Source: Fulvivirga sediminis (lineage in GTDB: Bacteria > Bacteroidota > Bacteroidia > Cytophagales > Cyclobacteriaceae). From it: DNA of 64,000 nt. The stretch is taken from contig NZ_JAESIY010000001.1 of NCBI RefSeq assembly GCF_016757215.1, positions 682,001 to 746,000 of the forward strand, given 5' to 3'. Made by a program: the position numbers and the translations under genes. This document shows, piece after piece, positions 35,731 to 45,579 of this stretch. The notes beneath the pieces are model-generated. The model was given only the letters and a program-made list of their open reading frames with translations. It was not told the origin of the DNA and ran no database searches. Each line of letters starts with the position of its first letter. Position 1 is the stretch's first letter.

Positions 35731-36420
35731 ATGAAGCTTAATATAAAAACAACTTATGTCATCATTTTCACTAGTCTTTTAATTGCCATTGAAGCCACAG
35801 GACAGGACTTAAAGACTTCATTGGTGCAAATGAGGAAGGTCTATCAGCAGATGAGTGACTTGCATATAATGATGGAGGTTCAAGCTTTTCCATCCAGAGA
35901 GTCAAAAGAAGATGTTTATAATCTTCAAGTAGATATTAAAAAGAAAGGCGATAATTATCTCTATCACTATGGAGGTAATGCTATGCTGATGAATGATCGG
36001 TATCTCATTATGATAGATGTAGCAGCCAAGGAGATGGTTTGTAGTCGTAGAACAGATCATGCTGAAGATATGATGAAAGGTGCATTTCAGTTTAATCTAG
36101 ACAGTATACTATCTTTTTATGATGAACCTGAATTTATAAGTAAGGATGGTAAAATAGAGCATTTTAAGATAAATCAAAATAAAGGTCCTGTCAGTGAGTT
36201 GTACCTGTCTATTGATTCTGGAACTAAACTATTAACAGAGATGGCCTACCAATACAGGCAAGGAGCTTATGTCAGAATCGATTTTAAACTTTTTGATGGA
36301 CAAGCAAAACTAAGTCAAGCGTTGTTTAATGAACTTAATTACATCAGCCTGAACAATGGGGAGATGACCCCTTCTGATCCATATAAGAGTTACCATCTAG
36401 TTGAGAATACATCAAATTAA
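35731..36420 (+). CDS. Hypothetical exported protein, LolA-like fold suspected
   Basis: 229 aa with a signal peptide (TTYVIIFTSLLIAIEATGQ). The mature part alternates beta strands with an N-terminal helix (SLVQMRKVYQQMSDLHIMMEV, DIKKKGDNYLYHYGGNAMLMNDRYLIMID, VSELYLSIDSGTKLLTEMAYQY), a pattern seen in LolA/LolB-like lipoprotein-carrier folds. The fold call is by eye only. It lies between the NIDO/PKD gene and the RHS toxin gene, so a periplasmic chaperone or carrier for an RHS partner is conceivable. Function unknown. Confidence 0.6.
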   Translation: MKLNIKTTYVIIFTSLLIAIEATGQDLKTSLVQMRKVYQQMSDLHIMMEVQAFPSRESKEDVYNLQVDIKKKGDNYLYHYGGNAMLMNDRYLIMIDVAAKEMVCSRRTDHAEDMMKGAFQFNLDSILSFYDEPEFISKDGKIEHFKINQNKGPVSELYLSIDSGTKLLTEMAYQYRQGAYVRIDFKLFDGQAKLSQALFNELNYISLNNGEMTPSDPYKSYHLVENTSN

Positions 36421-36479
36421 AATATAATTAACCAGGGCGGGATACAAGAGGGGAGTGTTAAAACTAATCAACCAAAGCC

Positions 36480-39400
36480 ATGAGAAACTTCATTTCAAGA
36501 GCCTGTAAACTATTAAGGTATTCTCATATGCTGCTTATCGCAGGTTTTGCCTTCTTGCTAAGTAGTCAAGAAGTTAATGCCAAGAAAGGAGAGGCATGGG
36601 ACACGGATACTACAGGTGTAGTTACTATGCCAAAGGAAATGCGCCTTAGCAGAACAGGTCGTTTACCTACTGCAGATTACGAACGGAGTTATCTACTTTC
36701 TGATCTTCAGGAAGATAATGCATATCAGATTTTCGAGGCTCCTCCCTGCCTTGAAGGTGAATACTATTTGACTTTTCAGTTGGAGTACGATCTTGGGGAT
36801 TTAAATACTGAAATTGATTGGAGTACTGATATGAAAATAGTACTTCTCGATCAGCCTGATACCTCTTGGGTGCAATCGGCTAGATTAAGTACGGTCTCTC
36901 AGCACTTTGTAAGTACGGTATTTCATGATAGCGTGCTTGCTTGCAACTCTAATATACAGTTTACTATAACCGATAGGCAGGATACCGGGGTAGTAGCTGT
37001 TAATAATGTCTATTTAAATATATTGATGTTTAGGAAAGATGAGAATGTTTTCGATCCGGCTGTTAAACCTGCTCTAAACTATCAAATTTCCAGTAACAAT
37101 ATTTTTACTAGTTGGAGTTATCCTGCCTATGCTGGAGCTGATGAGTTTGAGTTACAGTGGGTATTTATAGGAGATTATGAGAATTTCACAGGGAGTTCAT
37201 CAGCAGATGCATTTGCTTATAAGGAGCCAGTCAGCGTTTCCTCATCAGGTTATAGCTATCAGCATTTAGTTTATTATCCTGATGGCAGGCTATGGTTTAG
37301 GGTTCGAGCGATAGGATACAACCCTGATTATCCATCGTTTAAAATACTAGGGCAGTGGTCTTATGGAAGCGGCAGTGCATTATCTATCGATAATCATGAA
37401 TCCGGAAAAACCTGGCAGCAACAGACTTTTTTTGCTGAAGAAGGAAAATATAAGAAGGTGATGCAATATTATGACGCTACCTTCCGGAGTAGGCAGACTT
37501 TAACCAATCAGAGCTCATTAGGTATAACCATGTTAGAAGAGACCTACTATGATTATGAGGGAAGGGAATCAGCCAAAGTAATGCCTGGGCCTGTGCTTAC
37601 TAACTCATTAGATTATACTTCAGGGCTTAATGTATTTTCTCCTGGAAACACAGAGGTAGATAATCGTACCGGGGCTAATAGGAAAAAATTTCACTACGAT
37701 AATGGTAGTTTAGAAAATAGTATTCTTTCGGATCTAGATGGAGCTTCAAGGTATTATTCACCTGCTAACGGGTTAGCACTCATACACCGTAACTACTTAC
37801 CTGATGCAGAAGGGTTTGTTTATAGTCAAACTGAATATACCAATGATGGCACCGGTAAAGTAAATCGACAAGGAGGAGTAGGAGAAACTTTTAGAGTTGA
37901 TGGTGATCATGCTGTTCGGTATTATTATGGTCAGGCGGCACCTGCTGAGTTGATTAGATTATTTGGAAGCAATGTAGGAAATGCCACGCATTATCGAAAA
38001 AACTTGATAGTTGATGCTAATGGACAAGTGTCCGTTAATTATGAAACACAAGAAGGGCAAACAATAGCCTCTGCTCTGGCTGGGGACCCTCCCTCAAATG
38101 TAGAGGCTCTTGAAAGCTATAATAATTTAGATCCTGACCCTGTTACTATTGATCTCTCACGAAAGAATAAATTCTATGGAAATAAATCAGAAATTGCTCA
38201 TAAAATCCTCAATGTTAGTCCTAATACTAATTATACCTTTAGTTACAGCCTATCAGCTTTAGGGGCCGAATTGGGAGATTTAGGATGTCAGTCATGCAGC
38301 TATGATCTTAACATCTCCATTACGGACACAGAGGGGCATCCTATGGATCTTTCATCAGCTGCAGGCAATGAATCTTTAACAGGAGAGTCTTATGAGAGGA
38401 AAAATATTTCGGCCAGTAGTTGTACTAATGCAACTGTGGTTGATGATATAGATTTTTCACTACTCTTTACAGAAATTGGAGACTATACGGTTACCAAGAC
38501 TTTAACTACCCGTGAACTGAGTTATGAGGAGATGCGCAATGCGGTGATAACAAATGATTCTATTACTACAGCCTTACAAACCATAATAGAGAGTTATACT
38601 ATTGATTCAGCCGCCTGTGAAATTTGCACAGATTGTCCTGAAGTTGAAGATGCTATCAATGAAGCGATAGAGGAAGTGTCTCAGCAAGATTGTGACAATA
38701 TATATCAGCAAATTATACAGTACTATGACGATAAGTATGGAGATGCATCGGATGCGCCCTACATTGTACCGGAGGATAGTATTATAGCGCATCCTCTCTA
38801 TTGTAAATATGAGCTTTGCATCAAAAATAAACTTAGTAGCATATTTGAAAAACAGGTAGCCCGTTATGCTGATTGGACCGCCGCTTCTTCTGCCAATTAT
38901 ACTAATTTGGTGGACCTTGATCCGTTTTTTAATAACACCGACCTAAGTGGTGACGGATTTAAATCAGCCATTCAAAATAAATTGAACAACATTGATATTG
39001 GCACCATACCCTATGATTCCACAGGAAACGGGGTTGCTGATGATTCAACGACCTATGTAGGTACCATAGATCAGGTTAGTGATCCTAACAATACTAATTA
39101 CTATGTGGATGAAAGAGGAAACCCAGATCCCTCTAATGGATATCATATTCTCTATTTTGATTTGATGGATAGGAGAGACGAATTAGATGATGAAACCTAT
39201 CAACAACTCATTAATCAACAGAGATGGTCTCTTTATAAAAGTTTTTATTTTGAAGCTAAACGCAAGACAAAATTAGAAATACCTGAGTTCCAAAACTGTT
39301 TGGCAGCCAAAGAGGAGCTGGAGCAAATAGAAGAAATACCAGAAACGCCAGAAGGTTTGGAGCAGTGGGGTGAGGAAAATGGAATTGGAGCGCCAGTGAG

Positions 39401-42400
39401 TGCTGCTGAATTGGAAATGAATATAAGCAATATTGCTTTTAATTGTGGTACTCAGTTAAGCCAATCCGATAGTACTGCCATAGCAGGATATTTAGAATCT
39501 TATTTTAACGGACACTCTAATAACTTCTTCAGGTTCATTATTAAGTCAGATTTACAGTCTAGTCCTGAGTTATCAGCTATTCAATCTATACTAAGTAATT
39601 ATAACTGTTCACTAGACAGTGTTGCTCAAGATGATCCTATTATATGCGACAGTGATCCTGAAAATTGGATTGTTAATCCTGGGTTGCTTCAGAATGGTAA
39701 TGTTAATTGTCCTACTTCAGATATAGTAGCCTCTTGCTATAATGGATGGTCAGTGGCTACAGGTACGCCTAATACCAGTGTAGGAGGCGGATCCGGCAGG
39801 GCTTTTTTGTGGGCTTATCCGGGAGATGTAACATCAGAGGCATTGAGAGGTACTTTTGTAGAACCCTTAGAGCCAGGGGAGAAGTATGAACTGTGTTTAC
39901 AATATGCGGTGTATACAGATAATGGTAATTTTGATTCTCCAATAGTGGATAATGTTTATATGCAGTTATCCAGGAGTACTCGTTTTTTGAATGCTCAGGG
40001 AATATTAGCTCCTGTAAACACGAGTAATCAAAGCGTATTTGCTCAAGTGGCAGATTCAACCTCTATCAAATCATATAATAAGTCCAGGTTAGCTGATGTT
40101 ACTGCCTTAGCCAATTGTTTTCTTCCCCAACCGCAATACATTGATCCGGTAATTATTGATGGCTCCACTAGCCCTAACGACTATGTATGGCTCAAGAACA
40201 ATGCTAATTCCCCTGTCTATAAAGATACCTGCATAATATTCACTCCTACGCAAGCCAGCACTTATTTTTATTTGTCCATCATGTCTTGTACGGCTGACAC
40301 TTACCAGGCGATCAACATAAAGGATTTAAAAGTTAGAAAAATTAGTCCTCAGCCTAATGGTGTTTGGTTTGAAGGAGAGTACGTATGCTTAAAATATGAT
40401 ACTACGAGCTCATTAGGGGCATTTTCATATACAGTAGATTGGGATAGAGAAGTTGCCTTATGTCAGGAGCGCGCTGCGGAAGAACGAGATAGGCTCGTGA
40501 CTTATGCCATACAAGATTATTTAGATGAAGTGACCAGTAGTGTATATAATGATTATACAGCTTCATGTTTAGATAAAATAGAGGAAACCTTAGATTATAC
40601 TTTTGAACAAAAAGAATATCACTACACACTTTATTATTATGATCAGTCGAATCAATTAGTACAAACAGTACCTCCTAAAGGAGTGCACCCACTTACACCA
40701 GCGCAAGTAGATGCCTATCTGGCAGGGAATACAATAGAGCCCAATCATTCCCTAAGAACATTTTATCATGTAAATTCTATTAACCAGGCCATAGAGCAAG
40801 AAATGCCTGATGCCGGAGTAAGTAAGTTCTGGTATAACCTTCAAGGCCAGTTAAGGCTATCTCAAAATGCTCAGCAAGCAGTTGAAGATCAATATAGTTA
40901 CTCCAAGTATGATGATCAGGGTAGAATTATTGAAGTAGGTGAAATTGAGACTACGGAGGATATAGCCGATCTCACTGCTAAATTGGATAGTAGCTCAATT
41001 TTTCCAGAGGCACTAGATTATGAGCTTTCAGACGTAACAAAAACATTTTATGATGATCTAAGTCCAAAGATACAATCTGATCTACAGCAAAAACACTTGA
41101 GAAGTAGGGTGTCATGGACTGAAAAGATTGATCCTCTATCTTCTGATACGGTGGCTACCTACTATAGCTATGATAGTCATGGAAATGTGAACTCACTGAT
41201 ACAGGACTTGCCGGGGCTGGCGATAAAACGCACAGATTATGTCTATGATCTGATCAGCAGTAAAGTTAATTATCTGATATATCAGTTTGGCGAAGAGGAT
41301 GAGTTTATCCATCGCTATAATTATGATGCTGATAATCGTATCACCGAAGTATACACCTCTGGCGACGGATTTATTTGGGATAGGGATGCCTATTATTTTT
41401 ATTACTTACATGGCCCTGTTGCCAGGCTTAGCTTAGGTCAGTATAATGTTCAAGGTCTAGATTATTATTATACGCTGCAGGGCTGGTTAAAGGGGGTAAA
41501 TATGCCCTATGAAGCAGATCTTGCCAGAGATGGATTAAATGGCTCAAGGATCGGTAAGGACGCATTTGCTTATGAGTTAGGCTACTATCAGGGAGACTAT
41601 AAACCGATCAATCCAGCAGTGGCTATATCCGGTGAAAGAGATCAGGTATGGCAGAGATACAATACGCATACATCCTCAGACGGGTTATATAACGGAAACA
41701 TTGCCTGGATGACCACCGATCTGCCGCAAATAGGTCTGGAAAATAATGACCGTACTAAAGGTATGCAAGCTATGATGTACCAGTACGATCAGCTTCATAG
41801 AATTAAAGCAGCATCTTCACTTAGTAATTATGTAGATGGTAGTGGCTTTTCGGCCAGATCAGGCAGCTCTCCTTATGATGTGTCTTATAGTTATGATGCT
41901 AATGGAAACTTCAATCAACTTATAAGAAGAGATGAACAAGCTGCGGTAAGCGACAACTTTCAATATAGTTATTATGATCAAACCAATAGATTAAAAAACG
42001 TTGATGGAAGTAGCAATCAAAACTATGAATATGACAACATAGGTAATCTTACCAATGATCAATCCGAAGGTTTAGAAATAACCTGGAATGCCTACGGCAA
42101 GGTACAGCAAGTAACTAAATCAGATGGTACGGTACTTACTTTTTCTTATGATGCTGGGGGTAATCGCATCAGTAAAACGATAGATAAAGATGGACATTCA
42201 ATAAAAATAATTTATTCACTAGGTGCTGGAGGTAATGTAATGGCAATTTATCGAAATGACACTATAATAGAACAACCGATTTATGGAGTGGGGCGCTTGG
42301 GAATGAAATTTATGCGTTCAAAAAATGGGCAAAGGCTTCTTGGACAAAAATCATATGAATTAAGTAACCATCTAAAAAATGTACTTGTAGTAACGTCCGA

Positions 42401-43499
42401 CAATATTCATCTTCTTAGGGATAGTAGTTGGACCGTTATGCGACAAGCTAGCGATTATTATCCATTTGGCTTATCTATGGATGGAAGGTCCTTCAATAGA
42501 AATATGAATTATCGATATGGTTTTAATGGAAAGGACCACGATTTTGAAATTTCTGCCTATAACTTTGGTTCAAGAATTCATAATCCACGAATTGCTCGGT
42601 TTCTTTCCATAGACCCTAAGTGGGCTCTCTCATTAGATGTGACCCCTTATGCATTTGCAGGTAATAGCCCTATCCTTTTTATAGATAAAAATGGAGACCA
42701 TCCAATTATTGCTTGGTTGATTAGGAATTTTTCTATTGGTGTAGTGACTGACGTCATGATTCAAGCTTCTATCAACTGGTTGCTTAGTGAAGATGGGGAT
42801 GTAGGGCAAGCATTTAAGGATGTAGATTACTTGGATGCTGCCTGGAATGGGGTGACCAACACTATAAAGTTGGGGAAGAAGGCCAAAATTGCTCTTAACG
42901 GTGGATATGCGGTAGCAAAGGGCTATTGGAAAAATGGTGCAGATTATACTTACTCTGATGCTTTGATAGACTTCTTGGTTGGAGGTGGAGCCTCTGCTAT
43001 TGGTGATAAGTTAACATCATTTATAGGCAATAAGGGGAGTACTTATGTTTACAAGATATTAAAATCTAAAGGTTTAAAAGCAGGTCACATAAGACAAATT
43101 CTTCAAGCAGCTGGTTTTGGGAAAAATGTATGGAATTGGGAATCTTCGGGAATGATATCTACTGGAGCAGCTCGTGAGATGAGAGGTAATCTCATTGAAG
43201 ATTGGCTGAGCTTCAGTGTTTACACTGCAAAAAAAGGCTTTAGACAAACTACTTATGCTAATAAATTGGTAGATTTCGTAAGCGACAATTTAAGTGTCAG
43301 TGTTAAATCAGTAAGATCAATGACTAGTTCATGGAAAAGTTCAATGAAGAAACATATTCAAAATCTATCTACAGTTAATGGAAATGTTACTTTAGATATT
43401 AGGTATAATATAAAAGGCGCGGATCAATCAATAATAAATGAGCTTAAAGAGTTTGGGGAAAATGCCGGAGTTGAAGTGATTCTGAAGCCCTTTAAATAA
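36480..43499 (+). CDS. RHS-repeat polymorphic toxin with C-terminal endonuclease-like domain
   Basis: 2339 aa with a signal peptide (MLLIAGFAFLLSSQEVNA). Many YD/RHS repeats occur (for example YDYEGRESAKVMPGP, YSYDANGNFNQLIRRDE, YEYDNIGNLTNDQ). The RHS core end reads YGFNGKDHDFEISAYNFGSR, FLSIDPKWAL, NSPILFIDKNG (to 2072), and then the unique tail (2073-2339). The tail starts with hydrophobic helices. Near its end it has RGNLIE2240DW, VD2265FVSD and SVSVK2276, the layout of PD-(D/E)xK nucleases with Ser in place of the second acidic residue. There is no T9SS domain. Two putative immunity genes follow within 7 bp. Confidence 0.88.
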   Translation: MRNFISRACKLLRYSHMLLIAGFAFLLSSQEVNAKKGEAWDTDTTGVVTMPKEMRLSRTGRLPTADYERSYLLSDLQEDNAYQIFEAPPCLEGEYYLTFQLEYDLGDLNTEIDWSTDMKIVLLDQPDTSWVQSARLSTVSQHFVSTVFHDSVLACNSNIQFTITDRQDTGVVAVNNVYLNILMFRKDENVFDPAVKPALNYQISSNNIFTSWSYPAYAGADEFELQWVFIGDYENFTGSSSADAFAYKEPVSVSSSGYSYQHLVYYPDGRLWFRVRAIGYNPDYPSFKILGQWSYGSGSALSIDNHESGKTWQQQTFFAEEGKYKKVMQYYDATFRSRQTLTNQSSLGITMLEETYYDYEGRESAKVMPGPVLTNSLDYTSGLNVFSPGNTEVDNRTGANRKKFHYDNGSLENSILSDLDGASRYYSPANGLALIHRNYLPDAEGFVYSQTEYTNDGTGKVNRQGGVGETFRVDGDHAVRYYYGQAAPAELIRLFGSNVGNATHYRKNLIVDANGQVSVNYETQEGQTIASALAGDPPSNVEALESYNNLDPDPVTIDLSRKNKFYGNKSEIAHKILNVSPNTNYTFSYSLSALGAELGDLGCQSCSYDLNISITDTEGHPMDLSSAAGNESLTGESYERKNISASSCTNATVVDDIDFSLLFTEIGDYTVTKTLTTRELSYEEMRNAVITNDSITTALQTIIESYTIDSAACEICTDCPEVEDAINEAIEEVSQQDCDNIYQQIIQYYDDKYGDASDAPYIVPEDSIIAHPLYCKYELCIKNKLSSIFEKQVARYADWTAASSANYTNLVDLDPFFNNTDLSGDGFKSAIQNKLNNIDIGTIPYDSTGNGVADDSTTYVGTIDQVSDPNNTNYYVDERGNPDPSNGYHILYFDLMDRRDELDDETYQQLINQQRWSLYKSFYFEAKRKTKLEIPEFQNCLAAKEELEQIEEIPETPEGLEQWGEENGIGAPVSAAELEMNISNIAFNCGTQLSQSDSTAIAGYLESYFNGHSNNFFRFIIKSDLQSSPELSAIQSILSNYNCSLDSVAQDDPIICDSDPENWIVNPGLLQNGNVNCPTSDIVASCYNGWSVATGTPNTSVGGGSGRAFLWAYPGDVTSEALRGTFVEPLEPGEKYELCLQYAVYTDNGNFDSPIVDNVYMQLSRSTRFLNAQGILAPVNTSNQSVFAQVADSTSIKSYNKSRLADVTALANCFLPQPQYIDPVIIDGSTSPNDYVWLKNNANSPVYKDTCIIFTPTQASTYFYLSIMSCTADTYQAINIKDLKVRKISPQPNGVWFEGEYVCLKYDTTSSLGAFSYTVDWDREVALCQERAAEERDRLVTYAIQDYLDEVTSSVYNDYTASCLDKIEETLDYTFEQKEYHYTLYYYDQSNQLVQTVPPKGVHPLTPAQVDAYLAGNTIEPNHSLRTFYHVNSINQAIEQEMPDAGVSKFWYNLQGQLRLSQNAQQAVEDQYSYSKYDDQGRIIEVGEIETTEDIADLTAKLDSSSIFPEALDYELSDVTKTFYDDLSPKIQSDLQQKHLRSRVSWTEKIDPLSSDTVATYYSYDSHGNVNSLIQDLPGLAIKRTDYVYDLISSKVNYLIYQFGEEDEFIHRYNYDADNRITEVYTSGDGFIWDRDAYYFYYLHGPVARLSLGQYNVQGLDYYYTLQGWLKGVNMPYEADLARDGLNGSRIGKDAFAYELGYYQGDYKPINPAVAISGERDQVWQRYNTHTSSDGLYNGNIAWMTTDLPQIGLENNDRTKGMQAMMYQYDQLHRIKAASSLSNYVDGSGFSARSGSSPYDVSYSYDANGNFNQLIRRDEQAAVSDNFQYSYYDQTNRLKNVDGSSNQNYEYDNIGNLTNDQSEGLEITWNAYGKVQQVTKSDGTVLTFSYDAGGNRISKTIDKDGHSIKIIYSLGAGGNVMAIYRNDTIIEQPIYGVGRLGMKFMRSKNGQRLLGQKSYELSNHLKNVLVVTSDNIHLLRDSSWTVMRQASDYYPFGLSMDGRSFNRNMNYRYGFNGKDHDFEISAYNFGSRIHNPRIARFLSIDPKWALSLDVTPYAFAGNSPILFIDKNGDHPIIAWLIRNFSIGVVTDVMIQASINWLLSEDGDVGQAFKDVDYLDAAWNGVTNTIKLGKKAKIALNGGYAVAKGYWKNGADYTYSDALIDFLVGGGASAIGDKLTSFIGNKGSTYVYKILKSKGLKAGHIRQILQAAGFGKNVWNWESSGMISTGAAREMRGNLIEDWLSFSVYTAKKGFRQTTYANKLVDFVSDNLSVSVKSVRSMTSSWKSSMKKHIQNLSTVNGNVTLDIRYNIKGADQSIINELKEFGENAGVEVILKPFK

Positions 43500-43506
43500 C
43501 TACAAA

Positions 43507-44442
43507 ATGAGGCTGGAAATAAGTTTTGAATTTTGCTCAGTATCTATTGAATTGATTGAGACCATTATTAATCAGTTTTGCTCTAGCGAGTTTAAGAATA
43601 TTGAGGTAAATCAACATTTAGATATTCTCAGTGTCAACCCTCTAAATAAGACTGTTTCAACCACGGTTAAAAAGTCTTTTAATTCCCTTGTGGAGTTTAA
43701 AACTTATTTTGAATCGCAGAAATACGTTCACAGAGTAGTGTTCAATTATAAATATGAGGATGATTGTTTCGAGGTTTTAGAGAAGTCACGTATCTCATTT
43801 ATGACAGACAGAGCTGTGAGAGAAGTTGAAGAGCACTGTAGGGTTATTTCACTTGCTCCTAACTTTTTGAGTGTATCATATTTTAATCCGAAGGATCAAT
43901 TATGTGATGCATTAGGCTTGGGCTTTGGTTTCAAGCCTCTAATCTCTGATGTCATGTCATATTACCCGGGTCATCTGATGATAATTGCTAAACGGCAGAT
44001 ATCCGCCAGCCAGTTTTTGAGAAATATTGGAGGTGTTGATTATGAAGATTATACATTATTAAAATTATCAGAAAACTCGAAAGAATACACACGTAAGGTT
44101 GAAAATACTGGTTTGAAAAGTCTGTTCGGAAAAAAATATCACTATGAATTTTCCTCCTTTTTCGCTAAGCAAAAGGGTTTTGTTAATGAATTGCTAGATG
44201 CGAAGATCTTGGAGGCAGATAAGGAAACATCACTGAAGGCTGGGTATATCAGGTATCAAGAAATGCCTTTAAATACTGACGAACTGCTCAGCTACTTTTG
44301 GATTAATGATGATGGCAGAATTGTTCCTGAAAAATATGCATCCTTGCTGTTTTACAATGTTTCAGCTAAAGGGCAAACGATAAAAGAGAAGGTGATTAAT
44401 AAGAGTGATGGACTTGTATTTCTAGAGAATCAACGGAAATGA
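43507..44442 (+). CDS. Candidate immunity protein 1 for the RHS toxin
   Basis: A 311-aa cytosolic protein without signal peptide or membrane segment. It is unrecognised and looks mixed alpha/beta (LEISFEFCSVSIELIETIINQ, KYVHRVVFNYKYEDD, FLSVSYFNPKDQL). It starts 7 bp after the RHS gene stop and overlaps the next gene by 4 nt. The position directly downstream of a polymorphic toxin C-terminus, together with the lack of an export signal, is the classic arrangement for an immunity gene. The call is by position only; an alternative is a chaperone or another small accessory protein. Confidence 0.55.
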   Translation: MRLEISFEFCSVSIELIETIINQFCSSEFKNIEVNQHLDILSVNPLNKTVSTTVKKSFNSLVEFKTYFESQKYVHRVVFNYKYEDDCFEVLEKSRISFMTDRAVREVEEHCRVISLAPNFLSVSYFNPKDQLCDALGLGFGFKPLISDVMSYYPGHLMIIAKRQISASQFLRNIGGVDYEDYTLLKLSENSKEYTRKVENTGLKSLFGKKYHYEFSSFFAKQKGFVNELLDAKILEADKETSLKAGYIRYQEMPLNTDELLSYFWINDDGRIVPEKYASLLFYNVSAKGQTIKEKVINKSDGLVFLENQRK

Positions 44443-45140
44443 AAAAAAGAACACGACTAGAAAGAGAAATTATTAGTTGCCTAGCTGAAAGGGTTAAAAA
44501 TATCAATTACGAATTATATAAAGAGGATTATTCAGGAAATCTTGGGCATAAAATTGAATTTGTAAAGAAGGTAGCGGAGGTTCAGGTCTATATGATATTG
44601 AGATTTGTAAAGCCTAATTATCTGCGGTTACAAACCCAGTTGGTTGTTCATAGTGAAAAAGTGAATCGTGAACTCGACGGGTATGTAGAAGCTTATGATG
44701 AGCATGGAGTGCCTTTGATAAATTTTGACATTGAAGATTATTATGAGGAGGAAGAGGGAGAAGATGCTAACTATTTCTTTATTGATAAGGGAAAAATTGA
44801 AGTAGAGGCTTTAGTAAATCGCATGTATGAGCGCTACTTTATGAAGGCAGAAACGGATTTTATTCCTAATATGTCAGGCTTGGAAAAGCTAGATCAATTT
44901 ATTAATGATGAAAGAAATTGGGAGGGAGATAATTTGGTATTAAGTCCTTTTTGTTTTCCAATACAGTTTCAAATAATTGCTGGTACTGTTTGTGCTGTTC
45001 TTTCTGGAAATAACAAATCGGATTTAATTGTTAATCGATATTTAGAATACTCTAGAAAAGAGTTTAGAGTAAATGAGGATTCATTGATTGATGGTTATTG
45101 GAGATATTTGGAAGATAAAATGCCTGAAGTAAGCATGTAG
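44439..45140 (+). CDS. Candidate immunity protein 2 / accessory protein
   Basis: A 233-aa cytosolic protein, unrecognised. It has a very acidic stretch (FDIEDYYEEEEGEDANYFF, residues about 95-115), which could mimic DNA and block a nuclease toxin, followed by a helical C-terminus (VNRMYERYFMKAETD, EYSRKEFRVNEDSL). It is translationally coupled (ATGA) to the preceding gene and is the last gene of the element. DNA mimicry is inference from acidity only. Confidence 0.5.
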   Translation: MKKRTRLEREIISCLAERVKNINYELYKEDYSGNLGHKIEFVKKVAEVQVYMILRFVKPNYLRLQTQLVVHSEKVNRELDGYVEAYDEHGVPLINFDIEDYYEEEEGEDANYFFIDKGKIEVEALVNRMYERYFMKAETDFIPNMSGLEKLDQFINDERNWEGDNLVLSPFCFPIQFQIIAGTVCAVLSGNNKSDLIVNRYLEYSRKEFRVNEDSLIDGYWRYLEDKMPEVSM

Positions 45141-45579
45141 GGAGTATTATCCAAATAAAAAATAAATGATGAAGAACAGAAAAAAGTTAAGCGCGTGGAG
45201 TTGAATTGAAAGGAAACCCTCCTAGTGTGTGTAGCGAAGCAATACGCGTGCTAAATCCAGGCCGTTGTAATTGTCGGCCTTATTAAAAATATATTAAGGT
45301 CTATAAACTTTAGTAGCTCCACTTTTCCCTTTTCTTAGGCTAGTAGTCTTTTCATAATGTGCTGTAGTTTATCTAAGCTATTTAAATGACACTGATATTA
45401 AGGCAGGGTCACATGTACAGACATACAATACAGATGTACAAACCTTGTAACAAAACCCATAATTAACTAAATTGAAACAAGAACAATGGAGGTCAGCATA
45501 AAAAGCTCCAATTCGTGTTCCTTAAAAATTAAAATTCAGTTAAGTGATTGATATTCAATAGTTAATAAGGGGTAGTTGT
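45141..45579. other. Right end of the element: non-coding, with a short RHS-locus-like relic
   Basis: No full gene is visible. 45191-45286 is a stop-bounded 31-codon frame containing PSVCSEAIRVLNPGRCN, which looks like the tail of a lost gene. Within it AGGCCG...CGGCCT (45259-45280) can form a hairpin. Two ATGTACA heptamers (45413-45419 and 45434-45440) are exactly 21 bp apart, about 140 bp from the right att site, and could be protein-binding arm sites. Confidence 0.5.

Noticed and set aside
36480-43499. T6SS-delivered RHS effector
   Set aside because: The protein has a Sec signal peptide and there is no PAAR, VgrG, Hcp or other T6SS gene in the window.
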